DNA of 64,000 nucleotides from Laguncularia racemosa (GCA_037954665.1 JBBMOL010000023.1:1426001-1490000); one strand, 5' to 3'. Counted from the first letter of the stretch, positions 12,011 to 24,004 are shown. Notes: a model not told the origin generated them from the letters alone. Program-made: numbers and translations.

Positions 12011-12430
12011 ATTTGTTTGTTTTAGGAGAACAATTGCTAATCAGATGTGTCTCAACTTTCACGATGTACTGTCCGTCAGTACATATTAATGAACGAGAGG
12101 TCAAATTAGATGCAAAATGAGAACCAAGGATAGTTCTTCTTTTCTTTTTCCTTTTTTTGGGTTAATTTGTTTGGTGTTAAGTATGTTTGTGAGGCCTGCC
12201 TCTGGATTTTGTGTTAAGAGGCATGAAGGAAGAGGGGGAGGAGTGCTTGTAGAAGCCAAGCGTTGGAAGTGAATAAGAGGGAAAAGACAGAGAGATAAGA
12301 GTGAGGAAGGAGAAGGTATGGAAGGGGATTGGTTGAATAAATAGAGACGGTGAAGGAATAGGATAGAGAGAGAGAGAAAGAAGAAGGGGGTATGAAACCG
12401 CGTTGGTCGGGGTGGACACGCGTCAGCATA
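12011..12430 (-). promoter_or_regulatory. Pyrimidine-rich leader and proximal promoter of the VQ gene
   Basis: Read on the minus strand, 12177-12400 is dominated by CT tracts, including a CT repeat at about 12365-12383, as in many plant 5' leaders. It holds two ATG-started upstream reading frames in different frames (80 and 71 codons, serine/proline/leucine-rich) that end before the VQ start codon. A W-box core TTGACC lies at 12104-12099 on the gene's strand, about 90 bp upstream of the ATG. W-boxes are bound by WRKY factors, the partners of VQ proteins. No convincing TATA box was found and the transcription start is unknown. Confidence 0.4.
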
Positions 12431-14570
12431 GCGGTACGGAATATTAAACTAGACTATCTATCTAACGTGGCCAGTATTTACCACGTTAATCGAATCGAGA
12501 ATCCTATTTGCTTTTGTTTTGCATTGGCTCTAGCTAGAAGTCTAGAAAGTTAGGGTAGGGTAATGGATATGAGATTTGCGGTGGGTTAAAGTTATGGTTC
12601 GCTTGGATTTATTTTAGGAACAAATGAAATTGGAGATGTAAGTGGGATGAGTATCAATTGATTTCTAATTCATTTGATTGTTAAAAACTTTATAAGTTTT
12701 ATAGGATTTAAAATAGGTTATGAGTTTTTTTTTTTAATTCTTTAGGATTTAGAATGGATAATAAAATAAATATTAAATCTATTGATATTTTAAATTAGTT
12801 AATTTTTTATATAATTAAGTAGATAAATATTACTATATTTTTATTAAATAGATTAAGACTTTGGAATAATATTAATATATATATAATTAGATATATTAAA
12901 AGTATAAATTTTATTTATTTATAAAAACAAAAACTATATTTTATAAAAATAATCTTAATAAATAAATAAAGACTTATAACCGATAATATTTAAAAAAAAA
13001 TACTAATGAGTTTGAAATAAATTTCAGTAATTCTATACAAATAATAAAACGGATGGTAGAATCATTGAATCTAGTCTAAATCCGTCTCCTTTACATTCCT
13101 GAATGAAACCGGTTAAATTACGAACTTTTTTCTTCTTTTCTTCTTTTTTTTTAAAATATATTTATTACGTGGTTTCATGGTGTCCTTTGGTAGAATTAAT
13201 CTGTTGCTGTCAATTGATCTGTTCTACTCGTTGATACTGCGACTGGGACGAGGGAAGGTGGGAAGAAAGAGTCGGATGGGAAGAGATTGGGTGGAAAAAA
13301 AAACAAAAATTAAATCTATAACTCAGCTACCGAATGGAATTATGGAGGAAAGGAGCAGCAAAAGAAATATTTCCATAACCCCACATGTTTTAACCCTTCC
13401 TAAATTTGAGAGAAAGGGAAGAAAAGGTGGAAAGAAAATGATATTTTTAAATTTATTTTTAAAATTTTTTGTTATATGAATATATTTATAATTTTATATT
13501 ATATTATATTTTATCTTTTATAATCATTACAATTCTTTTTGTTTCCTTTCTTCCATCATTTAAATTTGTAAAAAAATAAAATCAAATGCTTCCAAAACAC
13601 TTTCTACCTATATTTTTCCTTCATATTCTTTCATTTTTAATTCCTTCCCTTGTACCAAATAAAGTGCTAATATTTAAAAGACATATCTATCTTCTTCTTC
13701 TTCTTTTCTTTTTTATCAGGTTTTTATGTATTCAACTTTTTGTCTATCAATCTTTTGTATAAGTTGGTTTGGCTAATTTAATTTTTCTTATTAAACAAAA
13801 TTCATATTTTTATAAAATTCGATTCAATTTAATTTGACCTTTATTGATAAATTGGAAGTCAAATATCATGTTATAACAATAAAATTTGTTTCCTTGTCAA
13901 TGTAAAAACATGCACGGGTATTATTTTCACAACTATTTTATTAATGAATGGATTGTAAGAGTTAAAATATTGACTTAATCAACACAAAGAGGCCATAAAT
14001 AAATTCAAGTTCATAAGTGGCTCAGCAAACATAAACCATTAACCAAGCTTCCTTTCCCATAATGCTTAAAGGAAAATTTTCTTTTTAAGTACATGTGAAA
14101 AAATTACTTTCAATTTCCTTTAACATGGCCATAACATTAAAGATGGATATGGTTTGATTTGGTTTATCTTTTGTGAAATTAAATTTAATTATGAAGTATC
14201 ATTAATTTTTATGATATCAAAATTTTTTAAACTATAAAACGTGATTTAAGTTTCAATTTAGATATTTAATCACCAAAACTTTTGTAAAACTATTTGAAAT
14301 ACTTGACAAAAAAGGCAAGCTAATTTTGAAACATTTATATGGCCGCAAAAAATAAAAATTGAAATATTTACAAGATCCTAAATTCACTGTCATAAAAGGA
14401 GATAAATCAAAGATTGTATCCAATATAAGAGGTTATATTTTTCGTGTATGAATTAGATAAGGGATCGTCGAGCTTAAATTTTAATTCATTTTTCCTAATT
14501 TGATTCACATAAACCTCATGCCCATTTAGTGTAAATCCTCGACTAAAATTAAGAATTTTTTTTATCTAAC
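12431..14570. other. AT-rich spacer upstream of the VQ gene
   Basis: Very A/T-rich, with a slightly GC-richer patch at 13180-13400. No gene was recognised. Short purine-rich and pyrimidine-rich stretches near 13400-13660 could be remnants of a small foldback element, but the arms do not align well enough to call. Confidence 0.4.
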
Positions 14571-14581
14571 TTGGAGAAAAA

Positions 14582-16409
14582 GGAGTTGCCACCCGATCGA
14601 GATCAGGAAAACTATTAAATTAAGACTAATTGAGCATATTAGTCTTAATTTAGCTACTAATTCGCATAGAATATTTTAAATAAAACTAGAGATTTGAAGT
14701 CAGAGGCTATCCTATTAAAACCTTACGATTACTACTTTAACATTCAAAAATTAAACTTTATTAGAAAATGTTTAACAAAAAAATTATTATTTGATGTTGC
14801 CTAATAGATGCTTATGTACTCGCTATTTAGGATTAGACAAGCCGTAATTTACTTTTTATAAAAATTTAGTTTGTTGGTTTATTTTATATAAAATAAAAGT
14901 CCACTTTAAGTTATTAATTGTTTATTTTTTTTAAAAGAATTTTAAAACCCCATATTTTTTTGTCCCTTTTAAAAAAAAAAAATCCTAAATTTTAGAGAGA
15001 AAAAAAGACCACTTAAAATTTTTATTTTTTCAAAAAAAAATTTCTTAGATAAGTAATAACAAAAGAAAAAAAAAACTCGTGAAAGCACAAACATGAACAT
15101 GTACATTATTACATTTTTTGGATTTTTGGATAATCAAATGCAATAATTAATATTTAATTATTTCTAAAAAAATTATTATTATTTAATGTATTATTTCACA
15201 TAAAAAAATAATAATTAGAGAAAGATTAGGAGACTTACCTTGTAGGCGGTTTGGTTTGCTTCGGTTAGCGAATTGAGTGGTTAGAATAACTCTCAGCAAT
15301 GTCGGGAACAAAACCCCTCAACCGATTTTTTGATTCGAGCTTCCTAAACCTTCCAATTCGAAGAAAATCGAAACCCAAATAGCGTAAACCGTGATCTTGA
15401 TCTCTAGTCCGATTGAGGCAAATTTAGGAAGATTATACCTAATTGACTATTGGGTATTACTCCTCTAGTGATGGGAAAGCGTTTGGTGGTCTTGGTTTGT
15501 TTTGACTTTTCTTGTTTGAGAGAAATCAAAGAGAGAGGATGAGAGCTTATGGGGTTGTGGGTTAGCAATAAGGAGCAAGTAATTCAGCCTAATTTTGTGT
15601 TTTTCTTCATGGAAAGCTCCCTTTAAACAATTCTCCAAGGTCCTATTTATAGTTCTATGGCCTTAATTTTAAGCAAGGAAACTTAAATTTACCAAAATTG
15701 GATTAATGAGTATTTAAGGCTCTGAAATATTTTTGGCCAAAATTGAACACAAATTTGTGATAATCGAAAGTATTAAAAGATATATTCGTGTTCTAGAAGC
15801 TTTACTTGCCCTAAATGCGTCGTTAAATCGAATATTACACACAAAATTTTGTTCGAAAAAAATCAGACCCATATATGTATTTTCTTATTTTGGCCAAACT
15901 TTGAGTGTATTTTTGAAGCACTTTCTTTTATCAATTTATTCAAATTTGATATCTTTTATCTTCTACTCCATGCCCTCTATTGATTTCCATTTTTTGTTTT
16001 ATTTTATTTAGCCAAAAAAATGAATGAAATCAGGTCAAAAACAGGAGGCATTGGACTTTTTTTCCCTTTCCTATTTTAGCCAATTTGCTAATTTAGAAGG
16101 GAGAAGACAATGAACGGTGACAAGCATTGTTCACTAGATGCGTTCGCATGTGCATATGTGTTGCATGCGCCTAAAGGAAAAAATTTTGGGACACAATCTC
16201 GTATCCCCTAGGTATCGAACGCCTAACCTACCCTGTTTGCGCATGTGTGTAACCGTGGGCTTAGCCACTAGGCCAAGCCTTTCTTTCTCGTCATATTATC
16301 TCTGCATAATGTAAATCAACTTTAGCCTTTTTTTAAAAAAAGTTATAGCTTAAACTTTAAATAAATAAATAAATAAATAAACTAATTGGGTAAAAAGAGG
16401 GTGTCTACA
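14582..16409 (-). mobile_element. Ty3/gypsy-type LTR block, reverse orientation, possible solo LTR
   Basis: On the minus strand the block starts TGTAGACACCCTC at 16409, a common start of plant Ty3/gypsy LTRs. A TATA box (CTATAAATAGGA, 15652-15641) is followed by a CT-rich leader-like segment. Then comes a strong splice-donor-like AAGGTAAGT near 15240 (such donors occur in the leaders of Ogre/Tat elements). At 14593-14582 the minus strand reads GGTGGCAACTCC, like the sequence often next to the primer-binding site in this group. No gag or pol frame follows on the left. The left boundary is uncertain and no clean target duplication was found, so this could be a solo LTR or a 5' truncated copy. 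Confidence 0.5.
16205..16285 (-). other. tRNA-like pol III promoter pair (box A + box B) inside the LTR block
   Basis: On the minus strand TGGCCTAGTGG (16275-16265) fits the box A consensus TRGCNNAGYNGG. CGTTCGATACC (16221-16211) fits box B (GGTTCGANNCC) with one weak position. Their spacing of about 50 bp is right for a tRNA or a tRNA-derived SINE. The region between them does not fold into a tRNA by eye, so it is not a tRNA gene. It may be a SINE head, or a tRNA-like module carried by this LTR family. Confidence 0.45.
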
Positions 16410-16867
16410 AGGATCAACATTGAGTTGAGGAAAAAAAAAAAACCCACCAAAATACGTATCCATATAATAGGATCTAACAATATATTATTTGAAATCTTCC
16501 AATTTTATTTAAGACTATAAAAGTAGATAATACAAACATAAGAAAATAAAGATAAACAGAGGACTTTTCTTGAATATGTACATTATCAAAGCACTATGGT
16601 GGGATTGCGGATTAATGATTATGTTTATATGTCTTACTCATGTAATTCTTCTATGTTTTAATATATTGCTACATCCATTGTTTGTTATTACGAAAATATT
16701 TTTTTAAATAGCTTGTTTAATAAAGCTTAATGGTCCCTATTTGCTCCATCACAAAATTCAGCTTTTGAGCTTATGCTTACAACTTGACGTATGTAACTAA
16801 CCTCTTGCATTGCATGTTTTTATGTACAGGGTTGAAGTTACTTACAAGGTATTGTAAACAAAACCAC

Positions 16868-17316
16868 TACACTGCAAATGGAGGGTGTCATCCATTGGCT
16901 CCTTCTTCAACTGCTAAGTTGATGCCAGGGTATCTATTCAATACGAGTCAAATAGTTTCATGACCTTCACGATTACCAATAACATGTCCCTTTAATTTCC
17001 TCAAAAAATAGCCCCACATTTCAATCATCTCCTGATCTAAAAAGCGAATACTAACGGACATATATGGTTATTGCCATCAACACCATACAAAAAAGTTCTG
17101 TCAATGGTAACAACTGGTCTAAAGAATCTCTACGCTACAATGCACGGTCTAAATCCCTAAAATACCCACTTAAGAGTGGACAACCTAAGGGTAGTTGATA
17201 TGCTCCACCCTTAATCAATTCATGTTCCAAGTTTGTATTTTTTTATAACATTTAGAAGTTTATGGAGTTCATTGTAAGAATTCTCCTAATTCTCGTACAT
17301 ATGCTTAATAGCCTGT
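16868..17316 (-). pseudogene. MULE (Mutator-like) transposase relic
   Basis: Translating the minus strand gives, in order: AIKHMYEN and SYNELHKLLNVIKKY (the segment before the catalytic core), then GFRPCIVA, FFRPVVTIDRTFLYG, VDGNNHICPLVFAF, then EMWGYFLRKLKGHVIGNREG and EEGANG. This is the order of conserved blocks in plant MULE transposases. TID-x-TFLYG carries the first catalytic Asp, with the usual Gly after it changed to Arg. About a dozen residues normally found between LYG and VDGN are missing, and several in-frame stops and shifts are present. The copy is dead and truncated at both ends. I saw no terminal inverted repeats around it. Confidence 0.75.
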
Positions 17317-19470
17317 TTTTTCTCCTCCTAAACCCATCTCCGAATCCCTATTATATTCTAGCCCTCATTACCAACCACAATATTCAAAATGCATATATCA
17401 TCAATTTTACGTAGTTACTCATTGTTTTTCTATCCACAATATATATAAATTATCAGTCATTTTACAAAAATGGTAATTAGATAATAACATTGTAGAAATT
17501 AGTCGTAAAAAAAAAACCACAAATTTCCATTTCAATTTTATTTTTTTCCATAGTTTTGCAACAAAAAATGGTAAATTTAAATAACAACACTGTAAAATTT
17601 ATTTTACAAAAAAAAATTCAAATTTCCGTTACAATATTTTCTTATAACAATATAGATAATATTTGTAAATTTGATATTTACAAGTAATATGAAATTCTTC
17701 GTCGGTATAATGTATTATCATACTAACTTAAAAATTAACTATCACATGTTACATATTATGAGTTCTACATAAATCATGTCTAACACACTACAAACTAACA
17801 ATAAGCAATAATATTTTTAAAAAACGCAACATTATAGCAACAATTTTCTCAAATAGTAAAATCAAACATGGTAACAAAAAAAAAAAATCAACTTTTTGTA
17901 AAAATACATACCATAATATAGATTAAAAATAAAAAATGTTGCTTCATTTATATTTTTTAATAAGAACTAAATCACAATTTAGTTAAATCATCTTTAAACC
18001 AAATCGTAAACCGAATTGAAATATAAAAAATTGTATTTTGCCATTTGTTTGAGTTTTTAATATGATTCGATTCGATTTGATGAACAACTTTAAAGATTAA
18101 AAGTAGTCAATAATAATTATCTAGATGATTGCATAAATTTTGACAATTGTTAGAATTTACGCGTGGATGTAAACAAAGAAAAAGACTTCACAATAGCCAT
18201 GGCGGCGTTCGTGTTTTAGTGAAATGGTTATTATACTCTTAGCAAGATCGAGTACGATTGACCCTTTCTCCTCATGAAGTAGAAAAAGAGCCAAGCTAAC
18301 ATAATTGGAAAATATCCATTACTTTTGCTTTTCTGGGCGAATTTTACGATTTGACTAAATTGGAGAGATTGATGTTACTCTTGGATGGTTGAAATATCAT
18401 CCTAGTTATACTTTCCAAATTGTTGTTATCTCGTTGCGGAAAGAGTTTCCAACGAGATGTTTTACTCCTAAGACTTCCATGGTGGTCAAGTCGACCATCC
18501 AGAATGGGTGGAAGAAAACAGTGGACTAAATGTTTTGGAATGTAGGTGGAATAAGCAGTTATAGTCATGTACAATAAATAAAAATTGTGTGGAAGCTTTA
18601 TTTATTTATTTTTAGATGTTTTTGTTTTATATATTTTTTTCATTCTAATATCGGATATTTCTTGTAGACAAAAGGAAGAAGAAGAAGAAAATATGAGACC
18701 TTTCTCAACTAAAGTCATGCAATTTATTCCGCGGTTATGTCGAAAATTTTTTGAGTTAATACCATCGATCTTTTGGTATGGTATTTGTCTATTTTCAGAT
18801 TTTCTTTCTTTTTTTTTTTGTTTGCATCTCAGTTTTTCTTTTACTTGTATTTTAATGAACTATCTTAATTAATGAAAACCGTATTATCAGGAAAAATAAT
18901 CATAAAACAAAAGTTGCATCTTATCATAAGGTAACTTATTGGAAATTTCAAAATGAATAAAATATACATATTTGAACCAGAAATTTTATGAGCAAAAAGT
19001 TGTCTATATAACACTCATTATGCCTTTACTTGATTATAATAGCAATTTCATTAAAATTATATTTTTTTTATGAAAAAACTATTACAACATTTAGTTTCAT
19101 TTTAAACTTGTAAAGGTAATTCCATAAAAATTTCTATTACAAAAAAAAATTGATTATCTATTCATTACTTAAACCTATAAATAATAATTCAATACTAGAA
19201 TTGATTTTTTTTTCCCTACAAAATACTCTTATTAAAATCAAAATCAATAAATAATAATCTTATTACAATTTTATTTCATTATTTGAAAATAGCTATTATA
19301 TAATTGCTGTATTCCATTCAGTAAAGTAAATAGATTGTCGATAAAAGTATATGATCATATTACATTTATACCTTATAGTGACCTAATTAAGTCTTTCTTA
19401 AATTAAAAAATTTCTCATCACTTAATCTTTTACCGTTGTACATGCTTAATATAGAGTTAAACTAAAATAA
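17317..19470. other. AT-rich spacer with short degenerate repeats; no gene
   Basis: Two ~110-bp stretches near 17460-17650 (each with an 'acaaaaa(a)tggtaa' start and a 'caaatttcc' end) look like a degenerate tandem duplication. The segment 18340-18580 is GC-richer than its surroundings but has no recognisable domain on either strand. The rest is low-complexity. Confidence 0.35.
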
Positions 19471-19726
19471 GGGTAAATTGTAAATACATCCTTTTATGTT
19501 CACTTCATGCGTACTTAGCCCCCTCATATTTAAGATTGAGTGTTTAAACCTTCAAATATTTTTTTTTAAAAAAAGAGTATTTAAACCCTCTTATGCTTAT
19601 TTTGGGGTTTAAATGTACCTTTATTTATTATTATTATTATTTGAAGGTTTAAATGCATAATATCAAAGATAAAAGAGTTGAGTGTACATAAGCAAGCATA
19701 AGGGAGGAGGGTTTACAACTTAATCT
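19471..19726. mobile_element. Foldback/MITE element (copy A) with ~85-bp inverted arms
   Basis: The left arm starts TAAATTGTAAATACATCC and ends TTTAAACCTTCAAATA. The reverse complement of the right arm runs TAAGTTGTAAACCCTCC to TTTAAACCTTCAAATA, matching at about 70% along its length. The element is about 256 bp and non-coding. A second copy of the same family starts at 20109 and is split by the Harbinger element. Confidence 0.65.
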
Positions 19727-19734
19727 TTTCTTAG

Positions 19735-20090
19735 TATTAGGAATGAAAAATAATAACTAAAATCAAAAGTTTAGGTAAATAAATAAATATCCATACATGA
19801 TTGATGATAAAATAAAAGCTTGATATATATTCTTCCATCTATACATGATTGAATTGCATCCCTTCACTAATTTGATTTTGTTCACTTTTTTATTCTAATA
19901 TTTTTGTTGGCTATATCTTTTATAAAGATTGAGAAAGATACATACATACATATAAATTTTTAGCCTTTAATTGTTCATATATTAATTATCTCAAAATAAA
20001 CTTAGAATTCTAATTCTTTTTTATTTTTTAATTATCTATTTATTTACCAGAACTTTTGATTTTAGCTATTATTCTTCCTTCCTATATTTT
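19735..20090. mobile_element. Foldback/MITE element (copy B, different family)
   Basis: The left arm (19736-19785) contains AATAATAACTAAAATCAAAA then GTTTAGGTAAATAA. The reverse complement of the right arm (20036-20085) contains AATAATAGCTAAAATCAAAA then GTTCTGGTAAATAA. The intervening 250 bp are AT-rich and non-coding. Confidence 0.55.
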
Positions 20091-20108
20091 TTTTAAGAAA
20101 AAAAAAGT

Positions 20109-20159
20109 TAAATTGTAAATACATCCCTTTATATTTGCTTATGTGTACTTAGTTTCTTT
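20109..20159. mobile_element. Left part of a split foldback element (family A)
   Basis: TAAATTGTAAATACATCC followed by a stretch ending ATGTGTACTTAGTTTCTTT repeats the left arm of the element at 19471. It is cut at 20159 by the Harbinger insertion and resumes at 24933. Confidence 0.65.
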
Positions 20160-20994
20160 GGTACCGTTTGGTTACTAGTACTGGACAAAACAAGGAGTAC
20201 TAGACAGTACTAAAGAAGAAGGACTGAACAAAAAAATATTTTTGTACCACGTTTGGTTTGTTCAGTACTGGACAAAGATTTTTGTACTGTCCAGTGTTTG
20301 GATTGCAAAGTACTGGACTGAACATAGTAAATTTGACAGTTTTGCCCTTTTTAATTACTGGAGAAGGCTTTTGTGCTGTCCAGTGTTTGAAATTGCAAAG
20401 TACTAGACTAGACAGAGTAAAATTGACAATTTTTTCCTTTTTATTTATATCATAGTTATTTATATATATTTGATATTATTATAAGAAGAAGTGATTTGAA
20501 GGTTTAATATATTATATTAAATATTATAGGGAAAAGAATTATGTTATATTTAATGAAATAATACGTTATTTATGATTTTGAATATGTCGCTGAAGACATG
20601 AAACACTTTTACACTGAAACATCCGCATATCCATCAACTACTTTGAACAAGTCATTGAAGGACTTGAAAATTACAAAATCCATCCACAAATTAGATCAAT
20701 TAGATTAGAACATCAATCACTTTTATATTTCATAAGGACAAGGCATAAATGACATAGATAAGATAATAATCATACGTTTCAATAGTCAAAATAGTTTCTG
20801 TGATTATAACCTGCCAACTACATCTGATAGAAAACCTGCTAACTCTGTTGCAAGAGATACATAAGGTTACAACTTCTACAAAATATGAAAACAGGTTTAA
20901 CCATACAAGGCATTAAACCAGTGTAGAGAGGTTCGATAATACAAAGCCAATGAAAGAAGTCTCAATTACATAAATACTACAAACATGTTTTACA

Positions 20995-21944
20995 TCAACC
21001 AATAATTCGCCTAACAAATGCTAGGCGTTGTTCTCCTTGGAGCCTCCAAAAAAACTTCTCATACTGTGAATTTGTCGCCATTTGCATAAGAACATCCAAC
21101 TCTTCATTTTCCAACAATCCTAATGTTTTCAACTCTGCAACAATATCGTCCCTAGGAGGATTAGCAATTTTTCCTGCAAGTAAAGCAAAATCACTCCTAA
21201 CATCACTAATGCTCTTTTGAAACGTAGATATAAATTCTGCAGCATATTCTGCCATCGGACGCTTGCGAGTCGGTCTCACAGATGGATCACGTGAGGCATA
21301 GCTGGAGACTTCAGTAAACTATGGCACTTGTTCTGACTCCATGTCTTCATTAAAAGTATCATCACCCTCATTTTGCAAGTCCTGTGTCACATCTGCTGGT
21401 GTCTCAGCCCTTTTGCCATTTGCTCTATCTTTTCCAAATATCCCATGAAGTTTTTCAAACTCTTTAAATTCCTTATTGGCATGATTAGCAACCTTCGGAT
21501 GTTTCTACAAAACAATAGAAATAGTTATTATAACAACAAAGAATTAATGTTAAAAAAATGAGCTTATTTCAAAATAAAGATAATGTTGATTTTACCTCTA
21601 TGTATTCAGCAAGGACCGCATTACTATCAACAATAACACATTTTTTGACATCATCCCACCCAAAACCACTAGTATTTATCATGTCAACAACCTCTGCCAG
21701 CTTCATTGACCACCTTTTCATTTTGTTAACAATTTACCTGACATTAAGATTGATTTCTGGAATGTGGCTTTTCATCCTTTTAAAAGCTTCTTCATGAGCC
21801 CCATTCTTAAAACTGCCATTTTCTCCTTTGTATCCTTCAACGACTAACTCCTCCAGCACCATCAATAACGTTTCTTCCTCAACTTGGCTCTAAGAACGTC
21901 CAGTTTTTTTTATTTCTATTGTCCATGACTGTAAACGAATCCAT
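20995..21944 (-). pseudogene. Harbinger ORF1: Myb/SANT-like DNA-binding protein, disrupted
   Basis: Two exons (21944-21596 and 21504-20995) are separated by a GT-AG intron (21595-21505). The first encodes a Myb/SANT-like domain of the type found in PIF/Harbinger ORF1 proteins: SQVEEETLLMVLEELV, HIPEINLNVR, VNKMKRWSMKLAEVVDMI, SGFGWDDVKK. The second gives HPKVANHANKEFKEFEKL, a low-complexity linker, RPTRKRPMAEYA and an intact 94-residue C-terminal frame ending RLAFVRRIIG. In the family this protein helps the transposase bind the ends and enter the nucleus. Damage seen: an extra A in an A8 run near 21909 shifts frame, and there are stops before SQVEEE, after NLNVR and before FTEVSS. The stop before SQVEEE, where related proteins usually have Trp, is consistent with TGG to TAG. 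Confidence 0.8.
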
Positions 21945-22140
21945 AGTGTAAGGCAAAAAGCAAATAAATAAAATGTAAGTCATGCATATAAACAGGAGAT
22001 AAAATATTTCAATTTACATTACAACATAAAATTGAAAATTCGACAACCAAATGATTTCAATAATATATAATTAACGAAAAATTAGTACTGACACTGATCC
22101 AAGATACATAATCAAAGAAAGTACAACAATTAGTGACATT

Positions 22141-23526
22141 CTAGTTCCTATGACGGGCCCTCCATTCATTGTACATCTCTTGTGCTAAGGTATTCCTCAT
22201 CTCAGTATATGCCTCAGTAGGTTCTACTGTTTCAATTGCATCAATTCCATTTTCTCCAATTGGAACTTCATCACCTTCAATTACAGTGTACTCCAATGGG
22301 TCTAGTGGCATGTACATTCCAATGAAGTTGTGTAATAGACAACAAGCTAGAATCGTTCGACATTATATTTTGATGGGATAAAATGATGGACTCCTTAGAA
22401 TACCCCATCGTTTCTTCAAAATTCTAAAATATCTCTCTACAATATTTCTTGCCCCTGCATGTCTATAGTTAAATAATTTCTCACGATTTTGAGGCTTACG
22501 TTGACTTGTAGCCCACTCTTGAATGTGATAACGCCTCCCTCTAAAAGGGGAAAGGAATCCTTGTGCATTGGAATATCCACCATCCACTAGATAATATGAA
22601 CCTACAACGAAATGTAATCACATAAATTTACATGAAAAATTTCAACTGGATAGATAAAATGAAAACAATTTTCTTTTTTAAAATGCTTACTAGGTGCAAC
22701 TCTCAATCCATTAGATCGAATGACTGCATCACGTAATACTCTAGAATTTGATGCAAACCCTTCCCAGCCAGCCAATATGTAGATAAATCTCATGTCACGA
22801 TCACATACACCCATGACATTCGTTGCAAGATGCCCTTTCCTTATTCGATACCTAGGTCTATCTGCAACTGGTGTCGTAACTGCAATGTATGTACCATCTA
22901 ATGCTCTAAGGCAACCCTAATATGTTCCCAAAGAAACAAAAAAAAATTGTATTGTAATATAAGTAATCATGACCATCACTGATTAACTGAAGGTACCTAA
23001 AAGATTTTTTGTATTACCTTAAACTATTTCCACTGTTCGTCAATGCAATCTTCTGGTACTGGATTGGGTTTTGCAAGTAAAATATCTTGTAACCTTAACA
23101 CAACAGCTAACACTTGATGGCAATTTCTACTAACAGTCTCACTTGATCTACGAAATCTGACTTGAATACTCCTATTTTTTGTATGATGTGCAAAGATGTT
23201 AAGAAAAATCGCAACTTGTTCTTTAATTGTTGCTCTTCCATTACAATGCATTCCCCCTTATACCCTAATGAGTTCACAAAGATGTGCAAAACTATTCCTA
23301 CACATCCTTAACTCCCATAAAAAATTTGTATCACTTCCTTAATGAGTGAATCAATCACCTCTCGACACGTTTCATATCTAGCTATTGCTCGCTCGTTCAA
23401 TACACCCATCTCTACTCTCCTATTCAAAACAAAGTTTATATAATAGAAACTAGCTGCCGCCATTGTAAGCATATTGATATAAACTCTTCATCCAAGAAGA
23501 TAAATCAGAAATCTACGATGATCCAT
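22141..23526 (-). pseudogene. Harbinger ORF2: PIF/HARBI1-type DDE transposase, disrupted
   Basis: Three exons are inferred: 23526-23018, 22916-22691 and 22601-22141, with GT-AG introns 23017-22917 and 22690-22602. The start is MDHRRF. Family blocks appear in order: EQVAIFLNIFAHHTKNR, CLRALDGTYIAV (first Asp), GWEGFASNSRVLRDAV, LVDGGYSNAQGFLSPFRG (second Asp) and VERYFRILKKRWGIL (Glu). All three catalytic acidic residues are therefore still encoded. The product ends WRARHRN. The copy is dead: there is a stop shortly after the start (LLG-stop), a frameshift near 23325, a stop in CELIRV-stop, a TAG after DEQWK, and a TAA after FYPIKI. Most of these are explicable by C-to-T change on one strand. 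It would have cut and pasted the element at its inverted ends. Confidence 0.88.
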
Positions 23527-23648
23527 GATCTATATGACATATTAAAGAAAAGACCCATAAGTGTAACGTTGGGGATCCGAAGATATCCATGATCTATATG
23601 ACATATCAAAGGAAAGACCCATAAGTGTAACGTTAGGGATCCGAAGAT
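23521..23648. repeat. 64-bp tandem duplication at the 5' end of transposase ORF2
   Basis: ATCCATGATCTATATGACAT begins at 23521 and again at 23585, and the two 64-bp units differ at only a few bases. Because 64 is not a multiple of 3, the duplication shifts frame for anything reading through. It sits exactly where the copia gag fragment meets the ORF2 start. Confidence 0.85.
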
Positions 23649-23868
23649 CATTTTCATAATACAAAACATAATGGACAACATCATATGCTACATAATCTAA
23701 ATTCAAGTAGGGAGTAGGCAATAAGACAACTTGTGTAAGGAGCTGCTGTTCTTCCCTAAGAAGCTCTCCTACACAAATATCCAATAAAGGAACCGGTTCT
23801 CTACTCATTACGTTGGACCCGATTGCTTCCAACTCCCCCCGTAACTTCATTATGCGCTTCCGTTCCAT
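23649..23868 (-). pseudogene. Ty1/copia gag fragment inside the Harbinger element
   Basis: The minus-strand frame starting at 23868 gives RIMKLRGELEAIGSNVMSRE followed by PVPLLDICVGELLREEQQLL. This matches the plant copia gag (UBN2-type) block with the L-R-x-E-F-E, D-P-V-P-x-L-D and L-L-x-E-E-x-R-L pattern. The remaining residues to 23542 are not recognisable as gag and include the 64-bp duplication. No zinc knuckle, pol or LTR accompanies it. It lies between the Harbinger leader donor (24504) and the ORF2 start, so it would fall in the first intron of the transposase transcript. It is a captured or nested piece rather than a Harbinger gene. Confidence 0.65.
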
Positions 23869-24004
23869 CCGACTACACTTGTGAGTTATGAATGGGCAAT
23901 ACTTCTAGTGAAGATGAGTTGATGGCTTTCAAGGCCTTCAAGATGATTTGATGGCTAAATCTCCTGACTTTTTTCAAGCACACGGTCTCGACACACAGCT
24001 TAAA

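Noticed and set aside
16205..16285. A functional tRNA gene
   Set aside because: Box A and box B are present, but acceptor and anticodon stems do not form.
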